From contig NZ_JQKI01000019.1 in NCBI RefSeq assembly GCF_000745965.1, positions 60,575-124,574 of the forward strand: a stretch of DNA of 64,000 bases, written 5' to 3'. The position numbers and the translations under genes are program-made. This DNA comes from Edaphobacter aggregans DSM 19364. GTDB lineage: Bacteria; Acidobacteriota; Terriglobia; Terriglobales; Acidobacteriaceae. Shown here in pieces: positions 56,202-64,000 of this stretch (position 1 is the first letter of the stretch; each line of letters opens with the position of its first letter). The notes beneath the pieces were generated by a model. It was not told the origin of the DNA and ran no database searches. It was given only the letters and a program-made list of their open reading frames with translations.

Positions 56202-58799
56202 TCATTGTCTGACGCTGAAATCAGGAGTCCAAGTGACTTGGAACCAGCCGCTCGTATTGTGTTGTGATCCATTCATGTAAGAGGGGATCAGGAACCGCTC
56301 ATACTGCGTGAAGACCTGTGCCTGCCAGTGGCGGTTGATGGCATAGGAACCATTGATGAAGCCATCGGTGATCGTCGCGCCGCCGGGAAGGAAGGCGATG
56401 CCTCCCTTGTTTTGACGGTATCCTCCTTCGATTCGGGTCCTTGCGGAGAACCAGTATCCACTACGGCCTTCGATGGCGCGAGCGTCGCGCCCGATGGCGT
56501 TGCCGAGCATGAAACCCTTATTGGTGTTGCTGTCCAAGTACTGGTTGTTCATGAAGAAGTGCTGACCGCCGAAATCAGTGGCCAGGCCGGTGGAACTGAC
56601 TGCCTCAACGCGGAGATCCATATGAGGCAGGAAAGGCAACCGCGCGAAGTAGATTCCGGGATTCCAAACAGCTCGGCGTGGCGCGGCGATCGGGTTTGGA
56701 TCGTCATCGGAGTAAGCATCGGCGTACAGCGTGACTATTCTGCGCAGGAACGGCAGCTTGTAACGGAAATCGAAGTTGCTCTTGCGGTCTCCCGGATCGT
56801 TGCGGTCGCCGTAGGGCGCAGCGCCATTGCCGACATAACTTCCCGTCGAGCTGAAGCTGAAGAGATTCTCCTTGAAGCTGTGCAGCGTTATGGGGTGTCC
56901 TACGCCCCAGAAGACAGACCAGCGCGTGAAGCTGATCTCGAGATTACTGCCGAAGTTGAAATCGATCTTCTGCCCATTGAACCAGGGTCGTTCTGGATAT
57001 GAGTGCCCGGAGAGTTTGCCCAGGACGATATCGAAACGATAGGTCCCCAGGGAGGGGACCAGCGGCAATGGATGGGGACGGGTGGAGACGAAGCGGAAGT
57101 TGTAGGTAGGCTCGGCGTTGCTGGAGAGGGCTAAAGGACCCATTGTGGTCGGTCCCCAGTAGAGCGCCTGCTTGCCGAAGGAGAGGGCGTTGCCGGCGAA
57201 GGCGACTCCGCCATAGAGCTCGAGGGGCCGCTGGCGCTCGTATGCGGAGCGTCCGGGGATGGGCTGAATGAAGGGATCGCTTGCCTCAATTCTGTCGAGC
57301 TGATTGATCAGCGCATTTCTCTCCGGCGTCTCGGCGGGATTTCCGGGGCTATGCTGGTACTCTTCGCGAGCGTAGAAGAAGAGTCGGCCGTAGTGGGCGC
57401 GGGTGGAGAAGCCTGCGATGAAGCTGGAGCCGCGGCCGAGGGGGCGGCCGAAGTCGTTCCACCAGGTCTGGCCGAAGTGGAAGCTGTCAGCGAGGGCGGG
57501 GCCTGCGATGGTTCCGTAGCGGGCGTAGACGGACTCGAGGGCGAGCTCCTGGTAGGAGGTGGACTCGGTGGAGAGTTCGCGCTCGAGGTCGGGCATGAGG
57601 CGGCGGGCCTCGCGGACGAACCCGGCCTGGTTTCCGACGCGGTCGGCGATCTCCTGAGCCTGATGGAGCTGGCGGAGGCACTCCTGGCGGGTCCAGGGGC
57701 GAATGGAGATGCTCTGCGTGGGTATGAGGCCGAGCGCTGCCAGCCGCTCGAGAGCGGGATAGATCCAGCTGTCCATCGGAACGTTGGTGGAGCCGATGGT
57801 GTCGGGGTCGGCGTCGAAGGGCGGCGGCGTCCGATTGGGGATGGGATCGGGCGGAAGCAGGGCGAACTGGCGCGGCGGTGGAGGCGCGGGAAGCGAACCC
57901 GCGCTTGATGAGGGTCCGGTGGTGTGGGCGATGTAGTTTTCGGGCAGCGGCGGAGTTTCGTAGGGGTTGAGCGTGTAGTCGTGGTGTGCGTGGTAGACGT
58001 AGCGGCCGATGAGCCAGCCGGTGACGCTTCCGACGAGGACGTCGGAGGGGAAGTGCTGATAGGAGAGGACGCGGCTGACGCTGACGGTTCCGGCGAGTCC
58101 GTAGACCGCGGTTCGCGTGAGCCAGCCGGGATATTCGCTGGCGATGACGGAGGCCATCGACCAGGCGAGGACCGCGTGGTTGGACGGGAAGGAGCCGTCG
58201 TTCCATTTGGAGCTGAAGAAGTCTCCGGCGGCGTTATTGATGGGCGGGCGCTCGCGGCGTAAGACCAGCTTGAGGGCCTCGTTGACGGCGAGTCCGTTGA
58301 CGAGCGCCTCGCCGGCGAGCAGTCCGGTCTCGTGAGCCTGCGGAGAGTGGTTGAAGAGGCTCCAGAGATAGGTGCTGACGGGGATGGCTCCGATTCCGAC
58401 GAGGGCTCCGTTGGAGACGGTGTTGGCCTTGCTTTGATCGCTCGAGTTGAGGTGGATGGCCTGCGTCATCGTGTGCTGGTCGGTGGAGATGAGCAGTCCG
58501 GTTGCGGTCCCGAAGGGGACCAGCCAGATTGCGTCCTTCGGTTTTAGGCGAAGCGGGCTGGTCCAGATGGCTTCCTGGTCGCGGAGGAGTCGCTTCGGAG
58601 TTCCGGAGAGGGTGATGTCTTCGGGCTGCGGCGTCGCGGGTTTTGCAGGTGCCGGCGATGCAGGGGTGTTTTGGGGCTCGGGCGCGTCGGGGAGCGCGCT
58701 GGAGCTAAGTGCCGCGTTTTGTGCGAAGGCCGAAGGTTGGATCAGCAGCGACGCCCAAAAAAAGAGCGGTAGGAATAGCCTTTTCGGGGTCACGTGCAT
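56202..58799 (-). CDS. PAP2 phosphatase fused to a Wzi-like outer-membrane barrel
   Basis: An 865-residue exported fusion. Signal peptide (LFLPLFFWASLLIQPSAFAQ). Residues about 80-275 form a PAP2 phosphatase with all three motifs: KLVLRRERP, the SFPSNH variant of PSGH, and SRVLSYQHFPSD with the catalytic His. A Pro-rich linker (about 290-325) precedes a Wzi/capsule-assembly domain with many amphipathic beta-strands, ending in aromatic FQVTW...FSVRQ. Wzi anchors capsule at the surface, and PAP2 enzymes recycle undecaprenyl pyrophosphate, so the fusion links both. Both domains are exported together, so the PAP2 part should act in the periplasm. A repeated element lies about 110 nt upstream. Confidence 0.82.
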   Translation of the reverse strand: MHVTPKRLFLPLFFWASLLIQPSAFAQNAALSSSALPDAPEPQNTPASPAPAKPATPQPEDITLSGTPKRLLRDQEAIWTSPLRLKPKDAIWLVPFGTATGLLISTDQHTMTQAIHLNSSDQSKANTVSNGALVGIGAIPVSTYLWSLFNHSPQAHETGLLAGEALVNGLAVNEALKLVLRRERPPINNAAGDFFSSKWNDGSFPSNHAVLAWSMASVIASEYPGWLTRTAVYGLAGTVSVSRVLSYQHFPSDVLVGSVTGWLIGRYVYHAHHDYTLNPYETPPLPENYIAHTTGPSSSAGSLPAPPPPRQFALLPPDPIPNRTPPPFDADPDTIGSTNVPMDSWIYPALERLAALGLIPTQSISIRPWTRQECLRQLHQAQEIADRVGNQAGFVREARRLMPDLERELSTESTSYQELALESVYARYGTIAGPALADSFHFGQTWWNDFGRPLGRGSSFIAGFSTRAHYGRLFFYAREEYQHSPGNPAETPERNALINQLDRIEASDPFIQPIPGRSAYERQRPLELYGGVAFAGNALSFGKQALYWGPTTMGPLALSSNAEPTYNFRFVSTRPHPLPLVPSLGTYRFDIVLGKLSGHSYPERPWFNGQKIDFNFGSNLEISFTRWSVFWGVGHPITLHSFKENLFSFSSTGSYVGNGAAPYGDRNDPGDRKSNFDFRYKLPFLRRIVTLYADAYSDDDPNPIAAPRRAVWNPGIYFARLPFLPHMDLRVEAVSSTGLATDFGGQHFFMNNQYLDSNTNKGFMLGNAIGRDARAIEGRSGYWFSARTRIEGGYRQNKGGIAFLPGGATITDGFINGSYAINRHWQAQVFTQYERFLIPSYMNGSQHNTSGWFQVTWTPDFSVRQ

Positions 58800-59479
58800 A
58801 GATGAGTTTCGAGGTGGCTGTGCATTTCCCAGTGAACGATTGCGACCCCTACGAGGAGGCTACCATAGCGTGTCGCGGGGGGAGCGTTTCTGAACCCTTG
58901 GAGGCAACCCCCTCCCCCCTATCGCTTTGTAAGCTGCCTTTTTACATAGAGATACGAGATTTTAAGGAGGCAAAATATTCAAAATAAAGGGTTTACTGGT
59001 CAAAAATCTTGATTCTAAAGGGGAAAGTCACGGTGGGAGTCGCCGGGGCCTTCTTTGATTCTCGTCGCCGGGTCTTCTTTGATTCTCAAATAAGTCTAGC
59101 AGGGTGAGGGTAATGAATCGGCAACTTTTTTGGCCTTTATTTGCTTTGTTTTGTTTGGTTTGTGATTTTTGGGGGGCTTGACATCAGGTTTCCTGCCCTA
59201 GTCGCTCCCTTCGGAGTAGCCCGTTACTCGGGGTGACCGTCACCTTAACGCTGTCGCTTACGGATATCTTGTCCCTCTCTGAATCCCAGTGAAGAGAGTC
59301 GGAGGCCGGATGATCCTGCCTGCCAAGGGAGCCAGGAGTAAATCCCGCAGAAGCAACTCCCCTGGGGAGCAGGTCCGAGGCGAACAGCGACGGAAGTCGA
59401 CGCCCTTTGCGTTTCACCCGTCGCCGCTCGCCCCGGCAGTCCTCCCAAGGAGGGTCGTACGCTTCCATGCCTGGACGGA
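58800..59479. other. Long intergenic region
   Basis: A 680-bp gap. It contains the element copy at 58907-59130, described separately. The rest (59131-59479) has short palindromes (such as GAGTA-ACGGGC-TACTC on the minus strand near 59209) and no convincing gene on either strand. Confidence 0.5.
58907..59130 (-). repeat. Intergenic element, copy 2 (upstream of PAP2-Wzi)
   Basis: Second copy of the element at 13703-13900, same orientation. Shared blocks are in the same order. On the minus strand TTGACC (59003-58998), 17 bp and GAATAT (58980-58975) form the same promoter-like pair, 176 nt from the start codon at 58799 (180 nt in copy 1). It is longer than copy 1 because a unit around GTCGCCGGGG..CTTCTTTGATTCTC occurs twice (about 59039-59087). 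Confidence 0.7.
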
Positions 59480-59923
59480 TTAATGCTGTGCCGGCCCAGT
59501 TGGAAGTTGCACATGTGCGAGCGATGAAGATTTCAGTTCCCGCAGCGTCTCCTGCTCGGTCCGGCTGCGTGCGAACTGCCGGCCCTCACCCTGGCCCGGC
59601 ATCCAGACCTGGTAGAGATAGTTGCTGTCTCCATACCGCCGAAAGATCAGGTGCCCCCGGCCCTTACTGTTTTGCTCCCAGGTGGGCTGGACCAACATCA
59701 GGTACTGCTTCCTGGTGGACTGGGTGTCGACGAACAAGAGATACCGCGGTGCCTGCAGTGAGATGCGATATTTGCCTGCAGGCACATTCCGGTCGTTGGC
59801 GGAGAAGTTAAATGGAATGTTGACGGTTACCGACTGATCCTGTGCTGCCGCCGGTCCAGAGAGCGCCGCGCCAAGCGAAAGCACCAGAGCTGCGCAGGTA
59901 AGGATGGAAGATATACGGAACAT
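59480..59923 (-). CDS. Small secreted protein of unknown function
   Basis: A 147-residue exported protein. ATG 59923 follows a GAGGAGG ribosome site. Signal peptide MFRISSILTCAALVLSLGAA, then VNIPFNFSANDRNVPAGKYR, a beta-strand pattern typical of a small secreted family frequent in acidobacteria; no function is known. The frame is open 14 codons further upstream, but that is disfavoured by the ribosome site. It is divergent from the winged-helix/PD40 gene, 244 nt away. Confidence 0.8.
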   Translation of the reverse strand: MFRISSILTCAALVLSLGAALSGPAAAQDQSVTVNIPFNFSANDRNVPAGKYRISLQAPRYLLFVDTQSTRKQYLMLVQPTWEQNSKGRGHLIFRRYGDSNYLYQVWMPGQGEGRQFARSRTEQETLRELKSSSLAHVQLPTGPAQH

Positions 59924-60167
59924 GGCGAACCTCCTCGATGATCCTGCGGCTTTGTGCTGCTCCAACTACCGCTTGGGATATTCGCAATGTGCGCCGCTGC
60001 GGCGATCCGTTCAATGCTCTGGAGATCATTCGGTCATCATCTGCTTATGGCGCTCTCCGCCCTTGAAACAAAAGGATTTTAACCTTCGAATAGATTGCTG
60101 GTTCGAGTTCTGCTGGAACTGCCAATTGAAAAAGGTGTAAAGTTTTTTTGCCCAGAGGAGCGCGCTA

Positions 60168-62474
60168 ATGGGCATGCCGGTCGACACTCCACGGACCTGG
60201 CGCTTCGGCGTCTTCGAACTGGACGCCTCGAGTGGAGAACTGCGCCGCAATGGCACCGTCGTCAAGCTGCGCGAACAGCCGGCGCGCATTCTGCTCCTGC
60301 TGCTCGAGCACGCGGGGCAGATGGTCACACGCGAGCAATTGCGCCAGCATCTCTGGCCATCCGACACCTTCGTCGACTTCGACCACAGCCTGAATTCTGC
60401 TGTCATGAAGCTCCGCGAGGCCTTGGGCGATTCGGCCGACAAGCCTCTCTACATCGAAACCATCCCGAAGAAGGGTTATCGCTTTGTCGCGCCCGTATCC
60501 CAACCAGGGGATACGCAGAATGGCGGCGCTTCGCCTCAAGTGACTGCGGGATCCGAACAGGTTGGACTCAACGCGCGCGAACAGAGCAATGGGAGCGTTG
60601 AAGTCCGTACGATTACACCTGACGAGAAGCAAGACCGTCGAAGGCTGCTCTCCAGGAAGTTAGCCCTAATCATCGTATGCGTCGTATCAGCGATTGGAAT
60701 CACCGCGCTCATTCGATCTGCGTCTCTTCGATCCGCCCTAGTTCAATTTGGGAGCCAGCCTACGCCATCTTCGGGCGAGCCGAACAGGGTGTCTTCGAAT
60801 CTGAGTTCTTCGATTCTCACGAGCGCGCCCGGAGACGCGAGATCCCCGTCGTTTTCGCCTGACGGGCGTCAGATCGCGTTCGTTTGGGATGGCGTGGAAC
60901 GCAGACACTACGACATCTATGTGCAGCTGGTGGGAGGCGACACGCCGCTACAAATCACACACCACAAGCGGGGCGACGGTGTTCCCGGCCCGCCGCAGTG
61001 GTCGCCGGATGGTCGGGAGATTGCCTTTGCCCGCTGCAATAGCGAACGCGATGGGGTCTACACGGTCCCCGCACTCGGCGGCCCCGAGCGTCGACTGACG
61101 AACTCGCCCTGCCGGGACATGGTCGCGGGCCGGCCTGCCTGGACTCCCGACAGCAAAGCTATGGTGATGCTCGACCAGTGCACCCCAGGTGGTCCGCGAG
61201 CGGTTGTGCTCTTCTCCTTTGCAACCGGTGAGAAGCGCTGTCTGGCGACCGGATCTCCCGGAGACTTTCACGCCGACGATGCGCTCTCCCCGGACGGACG
61301 AACCGTGGCATTTTTTCATCATACCGACGCAGGTTATAGCGAGCTCTATGCCGTGCCGCTTACCGGTGGCCCACCGAGGCGCCTTTTTTCAGACGGTACT
61401 TTCTTCTGGAACCCGATGTGGACACCCGACGGCAAATACATCGTCCTTTACTCGACGCGAGGAAACATGGTGCGCCCCTGGAGGGTGCCGGTAGCAGGCG
61501 GCCCGCTCGAACCTGAGATGGTCTACCCGGGCGTGGGTTCGATCTCCCAGGACGGGCGCAGGCTTGCCTATGCGGAGAGCCAGACGGGGGGTTCTTCCAG
61601 TGCCTTTTTTCCCGCGGCAATCTGGCGAGCGGATCTTTCGAAGGCAGGCGGCCCAGTACTTCGTACAAGGAAGCTCATCTATTCACAGTTTATGGAAGAC
61701 GCTGCCCAACCCTCCCCAGACGGGACGCGTCTTGCGCTGCAATCAGCACGTTCCGGCACACCCCAGATCTGGCTGAACAGCTCGGAGGGCAATCATCCGG
61801 TGCAACTGACGACCATCGGCCGGTTCTCTGGCACTCCGCGCTGGTCGCCCGATGGAAGATGGATCGCCTTCGATGCCCGCGTAGAGGATAACGTTCATCT
61901 CTACTCCCATATCTACGTCGTTGATGCAGAGGGCAGGAACCTTCATGCGATCACGCATGGTGACTCCGACAATGTAGTGCCAAGTTGGTCCCGTGACGGC
62001 AGGTCCATCTACTTCGCCTCCCCGCGTACGGGAAGCAGGCAGATCTGGAAGCACTCTCTTGAGGACGGGTCAGAGAGACGGCTGACTGAGCATGGCGGCT
62101 TTGCTCCTCTTGAGTCCTACGACGGGCGAACCATCTACTACAGCAAATTTGACGAACCTGGGATATGGAGCATGCCCGCAAGCGGAGGCAGCGAGTCGCC
62201 TGTGGTGACCGGCAAGCCGCAAGTAACCTACTTTGGACACTGGGCCGTGACGGAGAGCGGACTCTACCTGCTCGACGTCGACGCCGAACCACGTCCTACG
62301 ATCGAGTTCTACAGCTTCGCCACCCGGCGGATTACGCCAGTTCTGTCACTTGAACAAAAACCCAGCGGTGGGCAGCCCAGCTTAAGCGCGTCGCGAGACG
62401 GGCGCACCATCTTCTACACTCAGAACGATCCCCAGAGCGTTATCAAGATGGTAGAGAACTTCCGCCAGGAATAG
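60168..62474 (+). CDS. Winged-helix transcriptional regulator with PD40/TolB-like repeats
   Basis: A 768-residue membrane-bound regulator. The N-terminal 105 residues are an OmpR/CadC-type winged helix (FGVFELDASSGELRRNGTVV, then TIPKKGYRFVAPV at its end). A single membrane helix follows (LALIIVCVVSAIGITAL, about 165-181). The outer part is a beta-propeller built of PD40 repeats (SFSPDGRQIAFVW, QWSPDGREIAFAR, RWSPDGRWIAFDA, SWSRDGRSIYFAS and more). The usual view is that the propeller senses an outside signal and controls the DNA-binding domain; ligand and targets are unknown. This type is abundant in acidobacteria. Confidence 0.88.
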   Translation: MGMPVDTPRTWRFGVFELDASSGELRRNGTVVKLREQPARILLLLLEHAGQMVTREQLRQHLWPSDTFVDFDHSLNSAVMKLREALGDSADKPLYIETIPKKGYRFVAPVSQPGDTQNGGASPQVTAGSEQVGLNAREQSNGSVEVRTITPDEKQDRRRLLSRKLALIIVCVVSAIGITALIRSASLRSALVQFGSQPTPSSGEPNRVSSNLSSSILTSAPGDARSPSFSPDGRQIAFVWDGVERRHYDIYVQLVGGDTPLQITHHKRGDGVPGPPQWSPDGREIAFARCNSERDGVYTVPALGGPERRLTNSPCRDMVAGRPAWTPDSKAMVMLDQCTPGGPRAVVLFSFATGEKRCLATGSPGDFHADDALSPDGRTVAFFHHTDAGYSELYAVPLTGGPPRRLFSDGTFFWNPMWTPDGKYIVLYSTRGNMVRPWRVPVAGGPLEPEMVYPGVGSISQDGRRLAYAESQTGGSSSAFFPAAIWRADLSKAGGPVLRTRKLIYSQFMEDAAQPSPDGTRLALQSARSGTPQIWLNSSEGNHPVQLTTIGRFSGTPRWSPDGRWIAFDARVEDNVHLYSHIYVVDAEGRNLHAITHGDSDNVVPSWSRDGRSIYFASPRTGSRQIWKHSLEDGSERRLTEHGGFAPLESYDGRTIYYSKFDEPGIWSMPASGGSESPVVTGKPQVTYFGHWAVTESGLYLLDVDAEPRPTIEFYSFATRRITPVLSLEQKPSGGQPSLSASRDGRTIFYTQNDPQSVIKMVENFRQE

Positions 62475-62725
62475 CCGACAGCGCTACATGTAGTCCGATG
62501 CCTAATGCAAGTCACTACATCTTCTGGTCGAACGAGGTGGATGTGCTGCGCGAAATGAATGCATTTCCTGGCGAAGCTGCCATATCGACCACTACCGAAT
62601 AAGTGACGACGAACGCTTTGGAATTCGCTGAGCCGCTCAACTCCCAGATGGTCTGGCAACCCTTACCTTGGAGTGCGTCTCATATGGGTTGACATTCTAC
62701 CCGAACGGGCGGACACTTGGGTCGT

Positions 62726-63097
62726 ATGTCTACCCGAGAGAACAACGACGACCGCATCGCCCTGTTGCAGGGCACCCTGGACCTGCTGATTCTGAAGACC
62801 CTGCTCCTCGGACCGTGCCATGGACAGGGCGTGGCGCGTTCTATTCATCGCCAATCGGAAGAGGTGCTCTTTGTCGACCACGGATCGCTCTATGTCGCAC
62901 TCCAGAGGTTGGAAGACAAGAAATGGATTCACGCGAAATGGGGGGTGAGCGAAAACAACCGTAAAGCGCGGTTCTATTCACTGACCCCGAAGGGCCGTGA
63001 ACAGCTGATGGAGAAGGCCGGTGAATGGCGGCGGCTGACGCGCGCGATGGGTTTGATTCTCGATTCCGGCAACGGACCGCAAGGCGAGGAGGCATGA
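62726..63097 (+). CDS. PadR-family transcriptional regulator
   Basis: A 123-residue winged-helix regulator ([60 protein letters not shown]). Its TGA overlaps the ATG of the following permease gene, the usual arrangement in acidobacteria where PadR controls an ADOP transporter. ATG 62726 is preferred over an in-frame TTG nine bases upstream. No clear ribosome site was found. A TTGACA box lies about 35 nt before the ATG. Confidence 0.88.
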   Translation: MSTRENNDDRIALLQGTLDLLILKTLLLGPCHGQGVARSIHRQSEEVLFVDHGSLYVALQRLEDKKWIHAKWGVSENNRKARFYSLTPKGREQLMEKAGEWRRLTRAMGLILDSGNGPQGEEA

Positions 63098-64000
63098 GCA
63101 TGTTCCGGCGCAAGCGAAGTGCGGAAGATTTTGCGGAGGAAATCAAAGCGCATCTTGAGCTCGAAGCCGACGACCTTCGGCACGAGGGGCTGAGCGAGGA
63201 TGAAGCCCGGAGGAAGGCGCGGTGTGAGTTTGGCAGCATCCGCGCTGCACAGGAGCGCTTTTACCTGAAAAGCCGATGGGTTAGGTCTGGAAAAGCTCCT
63301 GCGCGACGTTCGATTCGCCTTCAGGTCGCTATCGCAGAGTCCGGGGTTCACGGTCACGGCGATCCTGACGCTGGCGCTCGGCATCGGCGCCAACTCGGCG
63401 GTCTTTAGCGTGTTGAACGCCGTGCTGCTGCGGTCGCTGCCGGTGTCTGATCCGGATCGTGTGGTGTACTTGAGGACATCCAATCCACCGCGCGGCACCG
63501 GCACCATCGATTCCAACGAGACATTCTCCTATCCCGTCTACGATGCGTTGCGGCGCCAGTCGCAGGGACTTTCGCAGGTGATCGCTTACGTCCCCTTGTC
63601 GGGCAGCAAAGTATCCGTTCGTTTTGGCGCGCAACCGGAGGAAGCGGAAGGCGACATGGTGAGCGGTGCCTTTTTCTCTGGTCTGGGCGTAAAGTTGCAG
63701 CTAGGCCGCGGATTCACTGAACAAGATGAGCGCGACCACGCACCGATTGCCGTTCTTAGTTACAACTATTGGACGCGGCGCTTTGCGCGCAATCCAGACG
63801 TATTGGGCCAAACCCTCTTCGTGAACGGCGTGGGCACGACGATCGTTGGAGTTGCGGCGGAAGGTTTCGAAGGTGCAGAGGCAGGCGGATCGACCGATTT
63901 CTGGATTCCACTGCAGAGCCGTCCGGAGCTGAATGCGTGGGGCAATCCTCCTGAAGACGGCAAGACGTACCTCGCCAATCCGGCATGGTGGTGTCTGCGG
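63094..64000 (+). CDS. ADOP-type ABC transporter permease (frameshifted, partial)
   Basis: Start of a large MacB-like permease of the ADOP type. From ATG 63094: [20 protein letters not shown] and the permease-prefix helix segment ([20 protein letters not shown]). After SRW at 63279 the open frame leaves the family; a shift of one base (an extra G in the run at 63277-63280) restores [20 protein letters not shown], then [20 protein letters not shown] and the periplasmic MacB domain through WIPLQSRPE to the window edge. It is either a real frameshift or a sequencing error. It would be a pseudogene if real. Confidence 0.82.

Noticed and set aside
59184..59514. Overlapping short frames on both strands in the gap before the small secreted gene
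   Set aside because: No start context, no homology recognised, and frames of similar length occur on both strands by composition.

Overview
The window looks like a chromosomal segment of an acidobacterium of the Granulicella/Terriglobus/Edaphobacter type. The reasons are the fused NuoCD, a Ser/Thr kinase with TPR repeats, a PadR regulator paired with an ADOP-type permease, a winged-helix/PD40 regulator, a PEP-CTERM protein, a large SLBB export protein and palindromic intergenic repeats. This is inferred from gene content; there is no rRNA gene to confirm it.

Left part (1-20.9 kb), mostly GC-rich housekeeping and accessory genes: the front of a complex I operon (nuoA-nuoB-nuoCD, running off the left edge), a membrane Ser/Thr kinase with TPR repeats, a long secreted DUF11-type repeat protein, a ketoglutarate-semialdehyde-type dehydrogenase, a PEP-CTERM protein, pyrG, a VOC-PP2C fusion, a TetR/cupin pair, an isochorismatase-fold hydrolase overlapping an AraC/GlxA-type regulator, DinB and YraN.

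Middle (21.2-39.5 kb): a visibly AT-richer exopolysaccharide (EPS) locus of the Wzx/Wzy type. The minus-strand operon runs in transcription order: Tat-type beta-helix protein, flippase, glycosyltransferase, GDP-mannose 4,6-dehydratase, Wzz-like protein, two glycosyltransferases, Wzy-like polymerase, glycosyltransferase, FkbM methyltransferase. A GT-C membrane glycosyltransferase and a zinc-ribbon methyltransferase lie on the plus strand. An IS110 fragment sits on one side. On the other are an IS5 remnant and a multiply frameshifted integrase next to a CAU tRNA, the usual outline of an old tRNA-associated island.

Right part (39.5-64 kb): a GH3 glycosidase with a PA14 insert, an O-methyltransferase-like protein, a dTDP-L-rhamnose cluster (rfbB-rfbA-rfbD, a VOC protein, gmhB, convergent rfbC), an initiating sugar-phosphate transferase, a rhamnosyltransferase-like GT2, a DUF721 protein, gatC-gatA, a 947-residue SLBB export protein, a decayed GT4 tail, and a PAP2 phosphatase fused to a Wzi-like barrel. 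Then come a small secreted protein, a winged-helix/PD40 regulator and a PadR-permease pair. The rhamnose genes, initiating transferase, SLBB exporter and PAP2-Wzi protein supply functions the middle locus lacks (nucleotide sugar, priming, export, carrier recycling, surface attachment), so the two loci probably serve one capsule or EPS pathway.

The most unusual signals are an intergenic element found at the same distance upstream of pyrG and the PAP2-Wzi gene, the PAP2-Wzi fusion, the VOC-PP2C fusion, a 77-bp duplication flanking the FkbM gene, and a dispersed repeat that supplies the ribosome site of the AraC-type gene.
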